Assembly: GCF_003987065.1 (NCBI RefSeq)
Contig: NZ_PIPY01000006.1
Location: 1-64,000, forward strand
Source of the DNA: Pseudidiomarina insulisalsae
GTDB taxonomy: Bacteria > Pseudomonadota > Gammaproteobacteria > Enterobacterales > Alteromonadaceae
Direction of reading: 5' to 3'
DNA length: 64,000 nt
A model generated the notes under the pieces. It did no database searches and was not told the origin of the DNA. It was given only the letters and a program-made list of their open reading frames with translations. The stretch's first letter is position 1. Each line of letters starts with the position of its first letter. Below, piece after piece: positions 46,122-56,151 of this stretch. A program made the position numbers and the translations under genes.

Positions 46122-46266
46122 GCCCACTTCGTCAGTTTTTCTAAACTTTTCGTCGCCGCCCACGGTGCAATTTTTGGCCGCTGCTGTCAAGCCCATGACA
46201 GTTGACCCGGTTGCTGGCTGCGAGTACCGTATTCAGTAAGGGATATTTGCTAAGCTGAGAGGGTTT

Positions 46267-47757
46267 GTGAGTCAGGAAATTGAGCTAAAGCTGTTGGTCG
46301 ACGCCAACGCCAGAGAAAAGATTATGCAACTGTGCCAAAGTCTCGCTAAAGGTGCAGAACACGATACCCTGCACTTGCGCAACAGTTACTTTGACACCGC
46401 CGATTTGCGCTTACGGCAGCATGACATGGGGCTGCGCATCCGCCAACATGATGACGAGCGCGAGCAAACCATTAAACTTGCCGGTGAAGTGTTGGGCGGC
46501 ATGCATACCCGCCCGGAATATAATGCTGTGGTGACCAGCGATACCCCCGACCTGACGCTGTTTGAAGAAGATATCTGGCCTGACGATTTCCCGTTGTTTG
46601 ATATAAACCGCGAGCTGGAAGAGATTTTTGCTACCGACTTTACCCGTCATCGCTGGCATATTCCAAGTGCCGAAGGCCGCATTGAATTGGTGTATGACGA
46701 GGGAGTGATTCGGGCGGGGGAGCATGAACGTGCCATCGCCGAAATTGAAATTGAGGTGCAACAGGGTGACATTGCTGATGCTTACAAAATGGCACGACGC
46801 CTGATTACCCGGGTGAATGCGCGACTTGGTAGTCTGAGTAAAGCCGCGCGGGGCTACCTGCTGGCTGGCAAAACGGTACTGGAACCCTTTACCCATGCCC
46901 ATTTCGTACCTCAAGAGCCAAATGATGGGGTTGGCATTGGCCTCTACCGGGCACTGACTTATGCTTTACAGTACTGGCAACATAATGATGCCTGCCTGGC
47001 CGAAATGCCCAGTGTGCGGGCGGTTGCCGGTATCACTGATGGTATCCGTCTGAGTAAAGTGGTGTTGCAGCAGCTGGCGGCACTTGAGGTGGATGTCAGC
47101 GATCATATCCTGCGGCTGGAGCAGATGCTCGGTCATCTGGGCTGGCTGAGTCGCTACGATGGTTTGACCGAACTGACCGCAGAGGACGGTGCCTATCACC
47201 GCGCGCTCAAGCAACACCCGAAGTTGTATGAGGCCATTCTTGAGCAACAGGAGCATGCCGTTCAGCTGGAACTGGTGCAAAGCCTGAGTATTCGGGACGA
47301 CTATCAACTGACCTTGCTGGAGCTCGGTGCGCTCTGTCATCAGCAGCCGCGGCATGAGGAAATTGCCGAGTTACCTTTAAAGCAATGGGCTGCGCAGCGT
47401 CTGCGTGAGGACTGGCAGGGGGTGATTGATGCCTTTGCCAAAGAAGGCGAACTCAAACCTGAATATTATCTGAAGCAGTTACCCTTACTGCAAAGCTCAC
47501 TGCAACTTGGTTACTGTGTGGGGTATCTGTTCGATGAGGAAGATCGCGAGCAGTTTCGGGCCCCGTGGCAGGACATGATGCGCGGTATCCGCGAAATCAT
47601 GGCACTGAAGCTGTTGCGCGAAGCGATAAAGGACAATGAAGACAGCCAACCCGACCGATTGCTGAACTGGCAGCAGGTGCAGCTGGAGTCGCTGCTCTAT
47701 GCCCTCGAGCACTCGCGCAAGGCCGCATTAAAGCAAGAACCCTATTGGTTGAGTTAA
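46267..47757 (+). CDS. ygiF: Inorganic triphosphatase YgiF (CYTH-CHAD protein)
   Basis: Hydrolyses inorganic tripolyphosphate; the CYTH tunnel domain fills residues 1 to about 200 with the signature E4-x-E6-x-K8, LRIRQHDDEREQTIKLAG and SLSKAARGYLLAG, and a helical CHAD domain, thought to bind polyphosphate, fills about 215-490. At 496 residues it is longer than the E. coli protein (433). The start is a GTG at 46267 with GAGAGG close upstream. It is followed by glnE after 2 nt, the same neighbour as in E. coli. Confidence 0.92.
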   Translation: MSQEIELKLLVDANAREKIMQLCQSLAKGAEHDTLHLRNSYFDTADLRLRQHDMGLRIRQHDDEREQTIKLAGEVLGGMHTRPEYNAVVTSDTPDLTLFEEDIWPDDFPLFDINRELEEIFATDFTRHRWHIPSAEGRIELVYDEGVIRAGEHERAIAEIEIEVQQGDIADAYKMARRLITRVNARLGSLSKAARGYLLAGKTVLEPFTHAHFVPQEPNDGVGIGLYRALTYALQYWQHNDACLAEMPSVRAVAGITDGIRLSKVVLQQLAALEVDVSDHILRLEQMLGHLGWLSRYDGLTELTAEDGAYHRALKQHPKLYEAILEQQEHAVQLELVQSLSIRDDYQLTLLELGALCHQQPRHEEIAELPLKQWAAQRLREDWQGVIDAFAKEGELKPEYYLKQLPLLQSSLQLGYCVGYLFDEEDREQFRAPWQDMMRGIREIMALKLLREAIKDNEDSQPDRLLNWQQVQLESLLYALEHSRKAALKQEPYWLS

Positions 47758-47759
47758 TC

Positions 47760-50558
47760 ATGACGAAACCCACGAGCGCGGAACAGGTAAAGCAAAAAGT
47801 AACGCATATCAGTCAGTTCGTTGCCGATGTGACGGAACAGGACCCTGATGCTGTTACGCTCGCTCAGAACGCGACGGTAGTGTTGCCCGGCGCTGAGGAC
47901 TATTTGCGCAAGCTGCAAGGAGCCCTGGAAGCTGCCGACGATGAGGCAGCAGCGCAACGCATACTGCGCAGCTATCGTAAGCGCTGGTTCGCCAGTCTTG
48001 CGGCGGCAGACATTGCCGGGCAACTTTCGTTGGCGACCATGCTGGAACATTTATCTGCCGCTGCTGATGCTTTTATTATTGCTGCCCGTGACTGGCTGTA
48101 TCCGCGTTTGAGCGACCGTTATGGCGTGCCCCGCGACAGCGAGGGGGCCGCACAGCCGTTATTGGTTCTCGGAATGGGTAAGCTCGGTGGGCGTGAACTG
48201 AACTTCTCATCTGATATTGATTTGATTTTCTGCTACCCCGAGCGTGGTGAGACCGATCACGAGCGCAAGCCTATTGAGACCGACGTGTTTTTCACCAAGC
48301 TGGTACAAGGGTTGGTGAATCTGCTCGATACGGTAACAGGCGATGGCAGGGTGTTTCGGGTGGACTTACGGCTGCGTCCCTTCGGGCAGTCAGGGCCGGT
48401 GGTGACCAGTCTCGCCGCGTTGGAATACTATTACCAGGAGCAAGGTCGCGACTGGGAGCGTTACGCCATGGTGAAGGCGCGTCTGATTGGCGCCAGTAGC
48501 GAGCATGAACAACAGTTCCGACAGTTACTTCGCCCCTTCGTTTACCGCCGCTATATCGACTTCTCGGCGATTGATGCATTGCGCAAAATGAAAAACCTGA
48601 TCAATCAGGAAACCAAACGTCAGGGTGTGCAGAACAATATTAAATTAGGCCCTGGTGGCATTCGTGAAGTTGAATTTATTGCCCAGACCTTTCAGCTGAT
48701 ACGCGGTGGACAGGAACGTCAGCTGCAAACGCAGTCGCTGTATCAGGCTTATGAGGTCATTGCCGGGCAGGGACTGCTACCACAGCAAACGGTTACTGAA
48801 CTGCTGAGCAGTTATGAGTTGTTGCGCCGGGTCGAGCACGCACTGCAGGAGTTGAACGACGAGCAGACCCAGACGTTACCGGACAACGAGGACGCGCAAG
48901 AGCGGGTAGCAGCAGTGTTTGAGCAGCAATGGCCGCAGCTGCTGGACAGCATTCAGCAGGCGATGCGTACCGTACATCAGCATTTTCAGCAGGTGATTGG
49001 CGACAATGAAACCGATGACGAGGATGCCGGGCCGTTGCAGATCCTCTGGCAGGACATGATTGAGGACGCGACTGCGCTCGATGTACTGCAGGACTACGGA
49101 CTTAATAAACAGCGCGCACAAGCGATCTGGCAATTGGTTAATGAACTGCGCGACGAAGTGCGAAAACGCGGCAGCGGGCCGCGGGGGCGCAAGGCAATGG
49201 GAAAACTGGTGCCGCTACTGTTACAGCGCTGTCTGCAACTTGCTGATGCGGAAATAGTGCTCGAGCGGGTGCTCGGTATTTTGCGGCGAATTATGAGTCG
49301 CACCGCCTACGTTGAGCTGCTGGTCGAGAACGTCGGCGCGCGGGAACAGTTAGTTAAACTTTGTCGGGCCAGCTCCTGGATTGCACAGCATCTGGCCAAG
49401 CTGCCCATTTTACTGGATGAACTGATTGATCCGCAGCACCTGTATGAACTCCCGGCCGTGAATGATTACCGCGCTATTATCGACGAGTACCTGCTTCGCA
49501 TCCCTGAGCAGGAAGATGATCTGGAAGCGCAAATGAATGCGCTGCGCCAGGCGCGGCAGTCCTGTCAGTTGAAAATTGCCGCCGCAGATATCAGCGGTGG
49601 CTTGCCGTTAATGAAAGTCAGCGACCATCTGAGCTATCTTGCCGAAGCGATTATTGGCGCGGTAGTGCGACTTGCGTGGCAGCAACTCGTGGCGCGTCAT
49701 GGCTGTCCGCCGGGACGCTCGCCTGAAAACATGGGGTTTGCTGTGATTGCTTACGGCAAGCTCGGCGGTATTGAGCTTAGCTATAGCTCCGATCTGGATC
49801 TGGTGTTTGTGACTGACAGCGATTATCAGGGCGAAACTGATGGTGTAAAGCCAGTGGAGACGCAACAATTTTACCTGCGCCTGGCGCAGCGCATACTGCA
49901 TCTGTTCACCACGCGCACCATGATCGGAACTTTGTACGATGTCGATATGCGCTTACGCCCTTCAGGCAAGGCCGGGCTTTTGGTCACTCGCCTGGCGACC
50001 TACGCCAGTTACCTTGCTGAAGACGCCTGGACCTGGGAGTTACAGGCATTGGTGCGGGCGCGTCCGGTATTCGGTGACCAACAGCTGTGTCAGGCGTTTG
50101 GCAAGATGCGTAAAGAGCAACTGTGTCAGCCACGGAATGCGGATAAGCTGGCGCAACAAGTGGTAGAAATGCGCGAAAAGATGCGCAGCCATAAGCAACA
50201 GCAGGCCGACAACGAACAAAGCTTTGACTTGAAACAGGGCACCGGTGGTATTACCGACATCGAGTTTCTAGTGCAATATCTGGTGCTACGGTTCAGCAAC
50301 GTGTCACCGCAATTGACTGAGTACACCGATAATGTCCGTATTCTTGCGCAGGCCGGTGAGGCAGGGGTGTTAAGCGCCGCGCAGGCGGAGCAATTGACCC
50401 GGGTGTATGTGCACCAGCGCGAATACCTGCATCAGTTGGCGCTCGATGATCGCGGCTCAGTAACCCATCAGCCCTTCACCGAAGAGCGGGCCATTGTGCA
50501 GCAGGCGTGGCAGGAGTGGTTCCCGGGGGAGTCTGAGAGCGATCGCCGCGCTAATTAA
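47760..50558 (+). CDS. glnE: Bifunctional glutamine synthetase adenylyltransferase/deadenylase GlnE
   Basis: Switches glutamine synthetase off by adenylylation and on by phosphorolytic deadenylylation, in response to PII and glutamine. Two nucleotidyltransferase domains are visible: GMGKLGGRELNFSSDIDLIF in the N half (deadenylase) and YGKLGGIELSYSSDLDLVF in the C half (adenylylase), each followed by DxRLRP (VDLRLRPFGQSG, VDMRLRPSGKAG). 932 residues from the ATG at 47760 (E. coli 946). It follows ygiF after 2 nt; hldE, which follows glnE in E. coli, is not here. Confidence 0.96.
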   Translation: MTKPTSAEQVKQKVTHISQFVADVTEQDPDAVTLAQNATVVLPGAEDYLRKLQGALEAADDEAAAQRILRSYRKRWFASLAAADIAGQLSLATMLEHLSAAADAFIIAARDWLYPRLSDRYGVPRDSEGAAQPLLVLGMGKLGGRELNFSSDIDLIFCYPERGETDHERKPIETDVFFTKLVQGLVNLLDTVTGDGRVFRVDLRLRPFGQSGPVVTSLAALEYYYQEQGRDWERYAMVKARLIGASSEHEQQFRQLLRPFVYRRYIDFSAIDALRKMKNLINQETKRQGVQNNIKLGPGGIREVEFIAQTFQLIRGGQERQLQTQSLYQAYEVIAGQGLLPQQTVTELLSSYELLRRVEHALQELNDEQTQTLPDNEDAQERVAAVFEQQWPQLLDSIQQAMRTVHQHFQQVIGDNETDDEDAGPLQILWQDMIEDATALDVLQDYGLNKQRAQAIWQLVNELRDEVRKRGSGPRGRKAMGKLVPLLLQRCLQLADAEIVLERVLGILRRIMSRTAYVELLVENVGAREQLVKLCRASSWIAQHLAKLPILLDELIDPQHLYELPAVNDYRAIIDEYLLRIPEQEDDLEAQMNALRQARQSCQLKIAAADISGGLPLMKVSDHLSYLAEAIIGAVVRLAWQQLVARHGCPPGRSPENMGFAVIAYGKLGGIELSYSSDLDLVFVTDSDYQGETDGVKPVETQQFYLRLAQRILHLFTTRTMIGTLYDVDMRLRPSGKAGLLVTRLATYASYLAEDAWTWELQALVRARPVFGDQQLCQAFGKMRKEQLCQPRNADKLAQQVVEMREKMRSHKQQQADNEQSFDLKQGTGGITDIEFLVQYLVLRFSNVSPQLTEYTDNVRILAQAGEAGVLSAAQAEQLTRVYVHQREYLHQLALDDRGSVTHQPFTEERAIVQQAWQEWFPGESESDRRAN

Positions 50559-50568
50559 TCGCGGCGAT
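50542..50568. terminator. Hairpin carrying the shared stop codons of glnE and the lpxL-type gene
   Basis: ATCGCCGCG (50542-50550) pairs perfectly with CGCGGCGAT (50560-50568). The 9-nt loop CTAATTAAT contains the TTAA used as stop by both convergent genes. No T tract follows on either strand. Confidence 0.4.
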
Positions 50569-51493
50569 AGAGATCCCGATCGGTTTCAGAAGGGCGTGTC
50601 TTAAAACGGCGATGAACCCAAAGATACTGTTCGGGGCGCTGATTGATGGCGTATTCGACCATCTGATTCACGCGGGTGACGTCCGCAACGTCATCCCCGG
50701 TTGGAAAGTTTTCAAACTGCGGATAAAAAGTCATATCGTAACCACTACCATCTTCACGACGAAAACAGGTCGTTGGCAGTACCGCACAGTTTTTGCTGCT
50801 CGCAAACAGCAAGGTACCGGTTGTGGTGCTGGCTTCCGGCACCGCAAAAAAAGGTGCGAAAACCGTTCGCCGGCGACCATAATCCTGATCCGGCAGGTAG
50901 CCGGCAATTTCGCCCTGGTCAATCGCTTGTTTCATACTGCGTACGTCGGTACGCGGAATCATGTATTTATTTGAACGACCGCGTCCCCGGGTTTGCAGGT
51001 ATTCCATGACGGCATTGTTGTGTGGCCGGTATAAACCTACTGCAGGCTGCACAAAGCCGTGTAAACGGGCGTGCACCTCAAGACTGAGAAAGTGAAATAA
51101 AAGCAGCAATACACCCTTGCCTTCTTGCAAGGGCGCATGTAAATGCTCAACACCATGCACGTGCAGTTTGCGACGAATACGCCAATCGGGCCACCACCAC
51201 GCCATTCCCGTTTCGAAGAACGCAATGCCGGTGTTTTCCATGTTTTTACGCACTAAGGCTTCTATTTCATCACTGGACTTGTCAGGAAAGCACAGTTCAA
51301 GATTACGCCGGGCAATATCTGCGCGCTTCGGCACAAACTTGTAAAACAGCTTGCCCAGACCGCGGCCAAGTGCCAGTTGCCACTTGTAAGGTAACCAAGA
51401 GATGAAATAAAGAAGGCCGACCCCTAACCAGGTCAGCCAGTACTTCGGTAATAAAAACCTTGCTTCAAATTTAGGTTTTTCAATTATTTTCAT
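50555..51493 (-). CDS. lpxL: Lipid A biosynthesis acyltransferase, LpxL/LpxM/LpxP family
   Basis: Inner-membrane enzyme that transfers a secondary acyl chain to Kdo-lipid A, acting after WaaA. One N-terminal membrane helix (WLTWLGVGLLYFISWLPY) is followed by the acyltransferase motif H-x4-E in LLFHFLSLEVHARLHGFV, then YRPHNNAVMEYLQTRGRGR and PDQDYGRRRTVFAPFF. 312 residues. Which of LpxL, LpxM or LpxP it corresponds to is not certain. It starts 14 nt inside the end of tolC, so the two outer-membrane-related genes are co-transcribed. Confidence 0.88.
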   Translation of the reverse strand: MKIIEKPKFEARFLLPKYWLTWLGVGLLYFISWLPYKWQLALGRGLGKLFYKFVPKRADIARRNLELCFPDKSSDEIEALVRKNMENTGIAFFETGMAWWWPDWRIRRKLHVHGVEHLHAPLQEGKGVLLLLFHFLSLEVHARLHGFVQPAVGLYRPHNNAVMEYLQTRGRGRSNKYMIPRTDVRSMKQAIDQGEIAGYLPDQDYGRRRTVFAPFFAVPEASTTTGTLLFASSKNCAVLPTTCFRREDGSGYDMTFYPQFENFPTGDDVADVTRVNQMVEYAINQRPEQYLWVHRRFKTRPSETDRDLYRRD

Positions 51494-52838
51494 TAATCAG
51501 ACTTGCGTTAATTGCCATCAGATCCTGTTCACTGATTTTACCTGAAGCTTGCTGCAGCGTCAGTGACTGGCGGATGTAATTGTAACGCGCAGTCGACAGG
51601 TTGCGGCGCGCATTAAACAGGTCGCGGGTGCTGTCAAGCACGTCAACAATCGTACGTGTACCTACCTCAAAGCCCGTTTGTGTGGCATTTAGCGCACTTT
51701 CTGCCGAGACCACTGCCTGCTCAAGGGCGCGGATGGTGGCAATAGCGGCGACCAGATCATAATAAGAGGTGCGAACTTCACGCTCGACATTACGACGGGT
51801 AGATTCAAGCTGCTGGCTGCTGGCGACATAGTTAGCGCGCGCCTGATCGGCCTGCGATGAGGTGCGGAAACCGCTGAAAATAGGCACGTCAAGCGACACG
51901 CCGATACGGGAGTTATCCATCCGTGGGCTGTCATTGGTACGACCTAATACTTCTGATTCAGAGTCGGAAGTACCGTAACTGGCCGATAACGAAACGCGAG
52001 GATAATGTCCGGCCTGGGCCAGCTCGATTTGCTGTTCAGAGATTTCTACCGCAACGCGTTGTACGAGTAATTGCAGGTTTTTGTCTTCAGCAGTGCGCAC
52101 CCAGGCGTCAGCTTCATCAGGCTGAGGCGACGATGGTGAGAAGTTTTTGGTATCAAGCTCAGCCAGATTGTCATGATAACGGCCGGTGATTTCACGCAGG
52201 CTTTCCTGGGCGATTTCCACCGCATTTTGCGCCTGGATTTCACGCGCAACGGCCTGATCATACTGGGCCTGAGCTTCGTGCACGTCAGTGATGGCAGTTA
52301 AGCCAACTGAGAAACGCTGCTTGGTTTGTTCTAACTGACGTTCAATCGCGCGCTTTTCTGCTTGCGCGAACTCCAGGTCATCTTTACGTTCGAGCACAGT
52401 GAAATAAGCGTTAACAACGCGAATCATTAATTGCTGGCGCTCACTCAGGTAGCTTACTTCAGCTTGGTACGCCTGTTTCTCAGCGATTTGCGTCTGCTCC
52501 CAGACGGCTTTGCTGAACAGGTTCTGACTCAGGTTAAATCCAGCATCCCAACCGGTGGTGGTAATGTCATACATGAAAGTATTACCTGAGCTATCGATGT
52601 CCAGCGTTTCCCGCTGGCTGCGCGCGTAACCGGCACTGAAACCAAGCTGCGGCCACCAGTCGGCCCGGGCAATGTCAACGCCTTCTTGCGCGGCATCACG
52701 TTGTGCCTGAGCTTGCTTCAGCGTCGGGTCGTTCTGCAGCGCTAATTGAAAAATTTCAGCAAGATCGTCAGCGTATACCGCTGAGCTGCTTGCAGCAAAA
52801 GTAAGTCCGATAACAGCAGATAAAATCGTTTTTTTCAT
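51480..52838 (-). CDS. tolC: Outer membrane efflux/secretion channel TolC
   Basis: Trimeric outer-membrane channel tunnel used by multidrug efflux pumps and type I secretion. A signal peptide covers residues 1-23 (SSAVYA then DD); two homologous halves of long helices and beta strands follow, with LFSKAVWEQTQIAEKQAYQAEV, and GFEVGTRTIVDVLDSTRDLFNARR in the second half. 452 residues, shorter than E. coli TolC (493), mainly at the C terminus. It is divergent from nudF, as in E. coli. Confidence 0.94.
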   Translation of the reverse strand: MKKTILSAVIGLTFAASSSAVYADDLAEIFQLALQNDPTLKQAQAQRDAAQEGVDIARADWWPQLGFSAGYARSQRETLDIDSSGNTFMYDITTTGWDAGFNLSQNLFSKAVWEQTQIAEKQAYQAEVSYLSERQQLMIRVVNAYFTVLERKDDLEFAQAEKRAIERQLEQTKQRFSVGLTAITDVHEAQAQYDQAVAREIQAQNAVEIAQESLREITGRYHDNLAELDTKNFSPSSPQPDEADAWVRTAEDKNLQLLVQRVAVEISEQQIELAQAGHYPRVSLSASYGTSDSESEVLGRTNDSPRMDNSRIGVSLDVPIFSGFRTSSQADQARANYVASSQQLESTRRNVEREVRTSYYDLVAAIATIRALEQAVVSAESALNATQTGFEVGTRTIVDVLDSTRDLFNARRNLSTARYNYIRQSLTLQQASGKISEQDLMAINASLINENN

Positions 52839-53049
52839 GAGTTCAGTAGTCCTGAATTGTTTGTCTGGCTCAGATGACCGTTGCTAAATTAGTTTGGTAT
52901 TTTACATACACATTTGAATGATTACTAGCATACTCCGATAGCCCGTCGCTTTCATGCTTTCAGTTGCAACAGGATTGGCAGAAATGTAACCAATTATGAG
53001 AAGTGTGCACGAAAACTCATTGTCTGACGTATCCCAGCTTAGGGTCTGT

Positions 53050-53090
53050 TAAACTATGCAGCATGAAGGCTCGAACGTAGTTTAGCTAAA
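53050..53090. promoter_or_regulatory. Inverted repeats in the tolC-nudF intergenic region
   Basis: TAAACTA (53050-53056) is repeated inverted as TAGTTTA (53078-53084), and TTTAGCTAAA (53081-53090) is a perfect 10-bp palindrome. The 287-nt divergent region 52839-53125 otherwise shows no clear promoter pair. The repeats could be an operator, but this is only a suggestion. Confidence 0.3.
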
Positions 53091-53125
53091 TCTGATAGAC
53101 GTTGGTAAAAAGCAAAAGGTTTAAT

Positions 53126-53731
53126 GTGCAAAAATTTAGTCATGATGATTACAAAATCATCGCGAAGAAGATCGTTCGTGAAGGGTTTCTCAGTATTTTC
53201 AGCTATCGGCTGAAGCACCGTTTATTTGCTGGCGGCTGGTCGCAGGAGTTTGATCGCGAGGTCATGGACCGCGGGCATGCGGTGGTGGTGTTACCCTATG
53301 ACATTAAGCGCGACCGCTTAGTCGTGTTGGAACAATTTCGCATTGGCGCACTCGAACAAGAAGACTCGCCATGGTTAATCGAATTTGTGGCTGGCATGAT
53401 CGACAAGCCCGACGAGAGTGCGGAAACGGTGGCCCATCGTGAGCTAGAGGAAGAGGCCGGGCTGCAGACTGACAAACTGCATTACGCCCTAACTTATCTG
53501 TCGACCCCCGGCGGCTGTACCGAAAAAATTTCGGTCTATGTGGCAGAGGTGGACAGCAGTAAGGCGTCGAATCATGGAGGCCTGGCGTCTGAGAACGAAG
53601 ATATACGTGTTCATTCGTTACCAAGGCAAGACGTAGTAGACCTGCTTGAGCAGGGAAAAATTAACAATGCAGCCAGTGTGATTGGACTACAATGGTTGCA
53701 ATTACATTTGGAGCAGATCAGGCAATCATGA
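53126..53731 (+). CDS. nudF: ADP-ribose pyrophosphatase NudF
   Basis: Nudix hydrolase that splits ADP-ribose into AMP and ribose-5-phosphate. The Nudix box starts at GMIDKPDESAETVAHRELEEEAG, and HAVVVLPYDIKRDRLVVLEQFRIGAL and SPGGCTEKI-like (TPGGCTEKISVYVAEVD) flanks match E. coli NudF. The GTG at 53126 is preferred, having AAAGG 7 nt upstream and giving 201 residues; a TTG at 53102 lies in the same frame. The last 4 nt overlap yqiB. Confidence 0.93.
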   Translation: MQKFSHDDYKIIAKKIVREGFLSIFSYRLKHRLFAGGWSQEFDREVMDRGHAVVVLPYDIKRDRLVVLEQFRIGALEQEDSPWLIEFVAGMIDKPDESAETVAHRELEEEAGLQTDKLHYALTYLSTPGGCTEKISVYVAEVDSSKASNHGGLASENEDIRVHSLPRQDVVDLLEQGKINNAASVIGLQWLQLHLEQIRQS

Positions 53732-54168
53732 CCCGAGATATTAAGCGTCAGCGTTATCAGTTCGATCTTGCCGCCCTGCAACGGCTGGCGGCAGTGAACT
53801 ATGCGGCGTTAACTAAGCTGGTGAAACAGATTAAGCAAGGCAGTGAGAAGCTGATTAAAGTTGGCAGCCATTTACATTTTCGCGTGGCGGTCGTACAGCG
53901 CGCTCCTTACACCACCGATATCCGCATTCAGCAACATGCGTTGCAGACAAAGCTGCCGGGCTTAGTCGAAACCGAACTTGAGGTGCGGCTTTACCATGAC
54001 GCGCAACTTGCTGAAGTTACGCGAAGTCAAAATGTACAGCGTCTCGCTGCCGTCTATACTCAGCCCAATCCGGCCATGCATCAGCGCAACGAAAAGTTTC
54101 AGGTGAACCAGTTTTTGCAGGAGTGGCTTGAACTTATTCGTGAGCAAGGGCTGGTTGCCGAATACTAG
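53728..54168 (+). CDS. yqiB: DUF1249 protein YqiB
   Basis: Conserved cytoplasmic protein of unknown function, 146 residues (E. coli 140). The conserved core is VRLYHDAQLAEVTRSQ and the C-terminal HQRNEKFQVNQFLQEWLELI. The ATG at 53728 overlaps the nudF stop (ATGA), so the two are co-translated, as in E. coli, where cpdA and yqiA follow. Here those two genes are missing and parE comes next. Confidence 0.92.
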   Translation: MTRDIKRQRYQFDLAALQRLAAVNYAALTKLVKQIKQGSEKLIKVGSHLHFRVAVVQRAPYTTDIRIQQHALQTKLPGLVETELEVRLYHDAQLAEVTRSQNVQRLAAVYTQPNPAMHQRNEKFQVNQFLQEWLELIREQGLVAEY

Positions 54169-54188
54169 CTTGAGTTTATACTCAAGCT
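54167..54188. repeat. Perfect 9-bp inverted repeat at the yqiB stop codon
   Basis: AGCTTGAGT (54167-54175), loop TTAT, ACTCAAGCT (54180-54188). It starts within the yqiB stop and has no T run after it. It could stabilise the 3' end of the nudF-yqiB mRNA or serve as an operator for parE. Confidence 0.6.
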
Positions 54189-54202
54189 GTAACAGTATAT
54201 GA

Positions 54203-56137
<1,935 letters not shown>

Positions 56138-56151
56138 GGAGAATTATAAGA

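Noticed and set aside
46041-46196. N-terminal extension of putA as a possible DNA-binding domain
   Set aside because: The extra residues do not resemble a ribbon-helix-helix domain, cover the likely promoter, and the ATG at 46040 has AGGAG.
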